The notes below the pieces were generated by a model. It saw nothing but the letters and a program-made list of their open reading frames with translations. It did not search any database and was not told where the DNA came from. A DNA stretch of 64,000 nt from Megalonaias nervosa (lineage: Eukaryota > Mollusca > Bivalvia > Unionida > Unionidae): assembly GCA_016617855.1 (NCBI GenBank), contig JAECUM010092837.1:62001-126000 (forward strand). The letters run 5' to 3'. A program made the translations under genes and the position numbers. Below, piece after piece: positions 57,454 to 64,000 of this stretch (positions are counted from its first letter, which is position 1; the number at the start of each line of letters is the position of its first letter).

Positions 57454-57693
57454 GTGAAAAAAATAGGCGTACCCGACTTTGATCTCGATGCTGAATTTAT
57501 CATGACGTTGAAACAGCGACAGAATAATCACTGTGCGAGATGTAACACAGTAATGTTGTGTCAGTATTCGAATATTAATCCAAAACAATTTACCGTAGAT
57601 AGAATTAATAGAAGTCTTGGTCATACACGCAAAAATATGATGTTAAAATGTTTTGAGTGTAATCGACGTCGAGGAGCCAGTTCACAAAAGTGA
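57454..57693 (+). pseudogene. HNH nuclease-like module after the helicase
   Basis: A short frame with LKQRQNNHCARCNTVM, FTVDRINRSLGHTRKNMMLK and CFECNRRRG. Two CxxC pairs surround a Val-Asp-Arg-Ile and Asn-rich core, the layout of zinc-stabilised HNH/Endo VII-like nucleases. It lies 3 bp after the helicase stop in another frame, so it was probably the C-terminal domain of the same protein before a frameshift. It is different from the HNH gene at 53413-53940. A nuclease joined to polymerase and helicase suggests a role in end processing or nicking. Confidence 0.65.
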
Positions 57694-58674
57694 AGGCAAT
57701 GGTAATTGTATATCTTCAGGAATTGCTTGTAAATGTTCACGTACAAATCCACGCTGAGGAGCAGTTGAATCTACTCTGTAAATTGCAGGTCTACCCGTGG
57801 ATCTTACCACGCTGGAAATTTTATGTGTGGTAACACTCCAGATTGGGTCAGTCGCTCTTTTTTTTTTTTTTATCCCTTTGAAGTTCGTCAGGTTCATATA
57901 AATATCTGACAGTAACATTACCTAGTACTGGTTGTTTTGAGAAACAGTCATGTCGTTGTACTTGTATGTTTGTTGTCATCGCATTGATGGGTTTCATAGA
58001 AGTTCCACAAGTAATTTCATTACTTAACGCAGCTATCACACTTGCTAGTCTTGCAACCCATTCACGAGGTCTCTTGTCCGCCTGAACTTTATTCAAGGAT
58101 ATTTCCTGCGCATACTGATATCCAAACAATCGCTCAGCAAGTGTTCGATTAAATCCTTCAAGAATTGCCTGATCACGATGAATTGCAGTGTGTTCTCATC
58201 TAATTTTGACGTTATGTTGTTTCATCATCGACGTTACTGCACCAAGAAATTCTTTGCCAGGATCAACTGTGGCCATCGTAGACCACCTTGTGGTCCGGGT
58301 CCTAGTTGATAAATTCGTTAAAACGCAGATGCAACTTCAGTTGCTGTTTATGTTGATAGTGTTTATGTCTTTATATGTACTTGCAACATCAACGACAGTC
58401 CATGCGTATTTGTATGTGCGCACTTGACGTCTACCAGTTTTAATGGTATCGTGTGGTAAAAATAAAATATCTGCCTGATGAACTTCATTGGGAGCGCTGA
58501 CATCAAAATGTGTGTACTGAATTGTTTTAGGTGGTGGTAGATAAATTTGCCACATTGCCTGTGGTACTAACCAATCTGCGGAAACAGAACGTGCAACATT
58601 TGCTGCACCAGCAAGTTTACTAATCGCTGCTCTACCCCTCCAATATCCTCTTGGGCTATAATAAATTGATCCAT
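57682..58674 (-). pseudogene. Polinton-type DDE integrase (broken)
   Basis: Starts at ATG 58674. A one-base slip near 58660 leads into GYWRGRAAISKLAG, then the core with FDVSAPNEVHQADILFLPHD (first Asp). After a frameshift near 58300 come VDPGKEFLGAV (second Asp), TGA at 58198-58196, and IHRDQAILEGFNRTLAERLF (catalytic Glu). The C-terminal part has RATDPIWSVTTHKISSVV and RGFVREHLQAIPED, the chromo/SH3-like tail of these integrases, and ends at 57682. About 330 codons. It would insert element DNA into the host genome. The gene overlaps the end of the HNH module by a few bases on the opposite strand. Confidence 0.85.
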
Positions 58675-58699
58675 TACAATACTAACAATAATTGGCCGA

Positions 58700-59189
58700 C
58701 TAATTACCGGCCCCTAGCTCTAGCTTACCTTTCATCGCAGATCTTACCAGCCAATTAGCAAGCGATTCTCTAGAGATTTATTTTTTACAGACTTTAACGT
58801 GTGTATCAACTTCACATCTGCTGTATGTCGTTATAAATCCTTATTTTTATACGCGACAGCATGAACGTGGCACACTTGATCAATCGCATTTATTGGATAG
58901 TCTCCAGGTCTTGGTTGATCTTTCTAGTCAAGTCGGATATATAGTCGGGTTCCAGGACCACAATAATTATATCCAGGAAGTTGTTTTTCTCCTGGGTATT
59001 TAGCCCATTGAGCCCCTGGTAATTTGCCGAGTGAAGCAGCGATATATCCGCCTGTCTTTGTACGAGACGAAATAAATATATATTTTTTGTACCACATTTC
59101 ATACACTTGCTTGTTAATGCACGTTTTTTATATTTTTTTTTATTACTGTTGTTAATCCACTGGTGGGGTGGGTGCTCTGCATCGAACAC
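58700..59189 (-). pseudogene. Phospholipase A2-like protein (parvovirus VP1-type fold)
   Basis: A CxxC start (KRALTSKCMKCGTKN) is followed, after a frame change near 59070, by SLGKLPGAQWAKYPGEKQLP and the calcium-loop motif YNYCGPGTRL. A TAG interrupts at about 58926. Then INAIDQVCHVHAVAY covers the site that is normally His-Asp-x-x-Tyr, where here the residue after His is Ala. A basic tail follows and the gene stops at TAG 58702, 26 bp before the integrase start on the same strand. Secreted-type PLA2 domains of this form help parvoviruses leave endosomes and are also found in Polinton-type elements. This copy is interrupted and lacks the catalytic Asp. Confidence 0.7.
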
Positions 59190-59224
59190 AATATAAATTT
59201 ATATAATTATTATATTTCTACAAA

Positions 59225-59857
59225 ATGGATATCATAGAGTTCTCAGGGACACGAAAGCAGGAGACAGTCAAGCATCATCCAGCACTACCAAATTCTATCA
59301 GAGCAATTATCATAGGTCCATCTGGGTCTGGTAAGACGCAATTGTTGCTTAATCTGATAATGAGAGAGCTCAAGTGGGATAAGTTAAATTTAGTGGCACC
59401 ATCTGTAGATGATCAGATATGTTACAACGTACTTTAAGATTTTAATGAAAATGCAAAACTTTTGGACGAGGACAGTAATAATATTATTGATTTTATCATC
59501 GACATCAATGATGCGCCGTTGGTAGATGATCTTGATGTATGTATTAATAATCTCGTAGTATACGGTGATGTGATGCTGGACAAACAGTCAAATCAAGCTC
59601 AGATATTTTCTCAAGGCAGACACAAAAACACCGATATTATATATGTTACTCAGCAATATACACAAATACCTAAAGTGATCAGAGATAACTGCAATCTTCT
59701 GGTTGTCTTTAATGGTGTTGATACACACATGCTGCAAAATATTCATCAGACTTGGTGTTTAGGTGACATGGATATGATTAAGTTTAAAAACTTCTCGCGC
59801 GCGCAAGCGATTCCTCATGGATTTATCACGATAAATTTACATGATCCTCGGTCGTGA
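59225..59857 (+). pseudogene. FtsK/HerA-type genome packaging ATPase (one in-frame stop)
   Basis: ATG 59225 is 35 bp from the divergent PLA2-like gene. Walker A is GPSGSGKTQLL (59315-59338+). A TAA at 59435-59437 breaks the frame once, and it then continues unchanged to TGA 59857. Walker B region: NNLVVYGDVML, followed by SQGRHKNTDIIYVTQQYTQI, the sensor-like Gln segment, and VIRDNCNLLVVF. These are the hallmark motifs of the Polinton/adintovirus A32-like ATPase that pumps DNA into capsids. At 210 codons it is a normal length. The Walker B acidic pair is reduced to Gly-Asp. Confidence 0.85.
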
Positions 59858-59892
59858 TATCGCATAGGTCTCCAGAAAATTTTTAGTTGAGA

Positions 59893-60116
59893 GACAGCAG
59901 CAGGAAGGGCGACAACGACCAGCAGTGAGTGTCCCGGGAAGATAAACGAAAACACATACAAATTCGAAAAAATACAGACGTCAATAACACTAAACCGAGA
60001 CCTCTAACCAGGTGTTATTTTATCTTTTGACGCTTGTATTTTCATTTTCGTAGGAAGCTTTATTTTCAAAAAAGGACTGCTCCAGAAACTGGTCTGTTCA
60101 CCCTTCCTGCTGCTAT
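59893..60116. repeat. Imperfect inverted repeat at the right end of the element
   Basis: CAGCAGCAGGAAGGG at 59895-59909 is the reverse complement of CCCTTCCTGCTGCT at 60101-60114. Inner parts also pair (ATACAGACGTCAA near 59970 with TTTTGACGCTTGTATTTTC near 60036). It may be a decayed terminal structure. Confidence 0.6.
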
Positions 60117-60135
60117 ATATATTATGCATTCAGAA

Positions 60136-62784
60136 TTTTTACTATTGAACTAATACTGAACGTTTAAAAGATCTGAACCTGTGCAAGCATCAACAAATCT
60201 TGCTTTGTTGACACATTTATGAATCATCAAGTTTTGGTACTGTATCCCAGCAACATCCTGGAGTATATTTTTTTTCAAATAAGTGGACTGAGTCCACTAC
60301 GTTTTCAAACAATTAAAGTGTCAAATTTGATTTGAAATATTTCAAAATCTGCCTTATTTAATTTCCATCACTGCCATAGTCCTCAAAGTTTTGGAGTAAC
60401 ATGTCTTAATTATATCTGGGCTGTGTTCATTATCACAAAGGCCATCACCAACTCCCCATGAGAAGTCAAATAAAAGAGATGGATTGTAGATAGTCAGGTC
60501 TTAGGAAGTGTAATATCCTGTGGTGTGATGCAGGTACAACTTATCATTTAAAGGCAAATATTGTGTTTTTAAACAAACTCTTTATTTCTTCTCTCTCTCA
60601 GTTGCATTTTGTTTAATTACTGTAACAGTTTAAAAGAAATCTTGGAACTATTGTAATAAATGGCAATATATGGAAAGGACGTTAAAGTTATAGAACAAAA
60701 ATGAGAAAATTATCTTGAAACCAATGAGTTGGTTAGTAATAGATCATTGTTCACCCAATCTTCCAGTTATTTCTGCATAAAAAATGATACTGTCCATACC
60801 TAATTAAAATTTAACTATTGGTAATCTAAGTCAAAATGTGTTAGGAGTTTTTCATTGATTTTAGATTTTTAATAGGTAACAGTTCTTATTTTCATTCGTT
60901 GTGGTCATAACCATGCAAGTATTTATTAACAATGTGGTCAGTTATGGCTTGTATACAAGTAGATGATTATTACAACTTTCTCCTTGGTATCCAGTCATCT
61001 CATTTTCTCCAAAAAATGTAAGCACAATGATACCACAGTTGCAAGTCGAATTAAACATTGTTGACTTTATATTTAGATTTTGCTATGTGCATGTCAAGTT
61101 GATAAACATTTGGACAGTACACCATTTTTTGCTATGTGTATCATCTCCAAAATATATGTAGCACATAACATAGTTGCTGCTTTACACTCCATGCCTAATT
61201 TTTATTCACTTGAATAATTTTCATAATGAATGCACTGGTGGTAATTTTATAGTTCATGTGTGTTAGTTTCAATGTGAATCTTATGTTGGCTTTGGATTAA
61301 ACTTTGTTTTGTTGAGTACTGTACATTTTGTATGTACACATTGGGGGGAGGGGTTAAGTTTAAACATGTGTGGGTGGGGATAAGACCAAGCAGTACATAC
61401 ACACCTAATAACAAAAATTTTATTAAAGTTACAATAAAACCTATTTGCCATAGCCAACAAGAAACTACTGATAGTATTTGCACACTTTCCAATTTGTTTG
61501 TAGCCCCTTACCAATTTTAAAAATGAAAAGCATCAAGAAGACAAGTTATAAATAAGTGCAGTACATTATTTTCAATTGGCCAATGAGAGGGCAGTCAATC
61601 ATTCCATGTACTGCAGTTGCATATTAAGTGGGTCTGATTATGGCCATACAAGTTGTGCAAAAAGGGTTAATTGTAAGCAGCTAGATTAGCCCATGTGCCC
61701 TTTTCTGGTTTCCAGGATGGATGATGCATGGCAGTCAGAACTGTGTCATCTCCATGCAGTATTTGCAATGTACAGTTTTAATATTTTTAGAAATAATGGA
61801 CAAATAAAAATGTAACCCCAAAATGTGTGGAATTAGTGAGATTAGCAAACATGGTGAATGATCAAATCTGTTGCTTGAAAACAGGGACTTAATCATGCAA
61901 ATATGGAGACCATGTTACTAAAAAAACTCCCTTTTTATTTGAAATGCAGACAAATTGACGGTGTTTGAAGGGGGGGGGTACTAAGCAAATGTATACATTC
62001 ACACTGAGGAGGGGCTAGAAAAAAGTCCACCCTGCATCTGGGGGAGGGGGTAAAAAAATAGCAGTTTTCAAATGTACTAAATGGACAGCCCCTTATCCTC
62101 ACCTGGAATAATAACTCTTATTAGGCCAGCAGTGATGATGAGACAAAATAGTTTTAGTCATTTGTTTTTTTAAAATTAATGTTAGGAATGGAATGGCTGC
62201 GTGAAATTTTTATTATTGTTTTATTATACAGTTTGTTTTATTTTAGATAGTACAAAATGTTACTGTCAGAAACTGAGTAGGAATTTTGCACCATTTTTGA
62301 CCAAAGAAGTTTGATAATTGGTAATCCCTTGCAGTATTTATTTAATCACTGGACATGTCCTCGCACCAAGCTGTTATATCTCTGGTATGCACGCGTGAAC
62401 ACAAACACACACACACAAGTACTTTACCCCCCCCAATCAATGCCAACATGGGCAAGGCACGTTATTACTATGCCCTGGTGCTAATCACTAAATGATCAAG
62501 TAGTTTCAGCGCTCAACAGTGAAATAGAAGAAATGGTTTTATCTTAGATTCCTATAAATTTTTATTGATCAGTACAGTGTACTTCCCTTTGAAAGACTTT
62601 TTTTTAAAGTTTCAAAATATAGCTGCTGCTTCTATCATAGCCTAGATGCCATTTTATTGTCGTTTTTTTCAGACAGAAATACTAGAAAGTGTCAGTATTG
62701 TTATATCAAGCAACATTGTGGCGGACCAATTTGTGACTTTACTACAAACCAACTTCTATTCATGTTGATAAATAAGATACAAAA
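60136..62784. other. AT-rich DNA, no gene recognised
   Basis: Scattered short ORFs without family resemblance. Possibly intronic or intergenic. Contains a G-rich run at 61341 and a poly-C/CA tract near 62402-62435. Confidence 0.5.
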
Positions 62785-62913
62785 GATGAAGTTAAGGTTA
62801 CCGAGGAAGAAACTGCCATCAATGATGCAAGTGCTGCTCTTAAAAAAAAAAAGACCACCAAACAGAGTTCAGTGCTTGAAGATGAATGGAGTAATCCAGA
62901 AAGTAGCCAACAG
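62785..62913 (+). CDS. Candidate coding exon (weak)
   Basis: One frame gives an acidic then lysine-rich stretch (DEVKVTEEETAINDASAALK, then KKTTKQSS and DEWSNPESSQQ) that ends at CAG|GTACAA, a fair donor. An acceptor TTTTTTTCAG lies at 62663-62672, but the frame from it is closed by TAA before this stretch. An A11 run within the exon could hide a frame error. No family recognised. Confidence 0.2.
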
Positions 62914-64000
62914 GTACAAAGTCAAACAATAGTTGTTTTATTTAGGTAACATTACTAAATTGTAGAAAATATAAAAAATTTTCTTTTGAAGGATTTCCTG
63001 TTAAAAATTTTACAATAAAAATTGGTATATATGTCTTTCAACAAAAGACTGTATAGTATTACTCTGATCGCACTACCAATCCAATTGGTGAGGGGGTTCA
63101 TGTTTATAATACAGAGGCGTTGACAGAGTTTCCTTCAACAGCAGGTAGTTTTAAAAGCCATTCAGCTTGTACATTGACATGTTATGTCACATGTAAATAA
63201 ATAACAATGAAGAGTGTGTTATTTGTCATATATTTCAATATCTTGTTCACTTCTGCTGAAATGAGGGGTCACATTTTGGTATCACAACATGAAACATAGT
63301 TACAACACTAGTAACCAGTTCAGAACACTGTCTGATTATGTTCAGAATTTAAGTATGTGTGTTATAGGGGTTATCTCACATAGTTCAAATTTTTAATAGT
63401 GCTCATCAGTTCTTTTCTTATTATACAAGGCATTAAGATGTATGAAGGGAATTTCCTGAAAAATTTGCCAGTTTTAAAAAGATCTTACTTTCAATTTAGA
63501 AATAATGAATCTCATAAAATTGTCAAGATAAAAAAGTGTTGAAAGAAAAAAGGTTTCCTGGTTCTATTGTTATTTCTGTTATCTTTGTTTCAGTAGTTTA
63601 AATTACCCAAGTACATGTTCAGAGATGAAATTATGCCACTTATAGATGCCATTTATTAATGTTTATGAAATTTCAGATTTAGTATTTGTCATTGTTGTAC
63701 ATATTAATGTCAAACATGTAACTGAAGTACCAACATGTCATTTATCCAGAACATTCAGTTTTCGAAATCACATTTGCTGCCATGAGCCTGTTGCTATAAT
63801 CTTGGTACACGTACTTGTATTTGTGATCTGTAAGATGGCAAATGTGGATTTAGATACAAGGGTTAGGGTCAACACTGCTTGTGTTAGCTTTGTTTCAGAT
63901 GGAGTTGTCATCTTTTGTTCAAAGTTTGTTCGTTAACTTTATTGGGTCTCAAATTGCAAGTGGTCACTCATATTCTTGACAAACTTGAATTCCTTAAGTG
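62914..64000. other. AT-rich DNA, no gene recognised
   Basis: No exon with clear splice sites, no structural RNA and no repeat of note. Confidence 0.5.

Larger units (their letters stand above)
44261..60135. mobile_element. Polinton/Maverick-like virus-derived element (relic)
   Basis: About 15.9 kb, the usual Polinton length. It encodes all hallmark functions: retroviral-type integrase, family B DNA polymerase, packaging ATPase, adenain-type protease and double-jelly-roll capsid protein. It also has fibre, minor capsid, PLA2-like, HNH and helicase parts. Left border: sudden end of Gypsy-B RNase H. Right border: inferred from the last gene and an inverted-repeat-rich tract. The octamer ATTCAGAA occurs at 44261-44268 and 60128-60135, but Gypsy-B does not continue on the right, so this may be chance. 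Nearly every gene is interrupted, so the element is a dead endogenous copy. Confidence 0.85.

Noticed and set aside
44261..60135. Target-site duplication ATTCAGAA
   Set aside because: The octamer is present at both ends, but Gypsy-B does not continue on the right, and Polintons normally duplicate six bases, so it may be chance.
1..64000. CRISPR arrays, bacterial operons, rRNA genes
   Set aside because: Nothing with regular spacer-repeat structure or rRNA-like sequence was seen. The content is eukaryotic.

Overview
The window is eukaryotic and metazoan. It has spliced genes with GT-AG introns, an animal phospholipid acyltransferase, a TSSK-type kinase, tRNA-derived SINEs, long microsatellites and large self-replicating elements. 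The SINE type and the transposon set suggest a marine invertebrate, most likely a mollusc. That assignment is inference and no species is claimed.

Layout. (1) 1-12.5 kb: the 5' half of an MBOAT7-like gene on the minus strand. Three exons are recognisable (12307-12515, 10730-10856, 799-958) and one intron is almost 10 kb long. That intron is filled with repeats: a degenerate SINE, a short element with inverted repeats, a 60-bp foldback, and two blocks of a CCTAGG/CCTTGG-rich repeat. A plus-strand C-terminal coding stretch sits at the left edge. (2) 12.5-19.8 kb: intergenic DNA with a SINE wedged between two (CT)n tracts, a 44-bp perfect palindrome, and a duplicated module carrying small, charged minus-strand ORFs. 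(3) 19843-26727: a complete Ty3/Gypsy-class LTR retrotransposon (Gypsy-A) with nearly identical 910-bp LTRs but broken ORFs. (4) 26.7-29.5 kb: G/T-rich complex repeats. (5) 31726-32667: a single-exon TSSK-like kinase on the minus strand. (6) 36.3-38 kb: a tRNA-SINE and a ~520-bp element with 75-bp inverted repeats. (7) about 38.7-44.26 kb: a second, decayed LTR element (Gypsy-B), cut off inside its RNase H. (8) 44.26-60.13 kb: a 16-kb Polinton/Maverick-like virus-derived element. (9) 60.1-64 kb: AT-rich DNA with one weak candidate exon.

The most interesting region is the Polinton-like element. One block of plus-strand genes holds a basic glycine-rich protein, the double-jelly-roll capsid protein, a small hydrophobic protein, an adenain-type protease, a fibre protein with phage-tail-like repeats, a small membrane-type protein and a minor capsid/penton-like protein. 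A long inverted repeat follows. Next come minus-strand genes (two unknowns, an HNH protein, a zinc-ribbon protein). Then comes a plus-strand replication gene that joins family B DNA polymerase, superfamily 1 helicase and HNH modules. A minus-strand phospholipase-A2-like gene and DDE integrase follow, and last a plus-strand packaging ATPase. Together these cover integration, self-primed replication, capsid assembly, maturation and packaging. Almost every gene carries stops or frameshifts, so this copy is a relic.

Both LTR elements place integrase upstream of reverse transcriptase, the order of the Gmr1-like group rather than the usual Ty3/Gypsy order.
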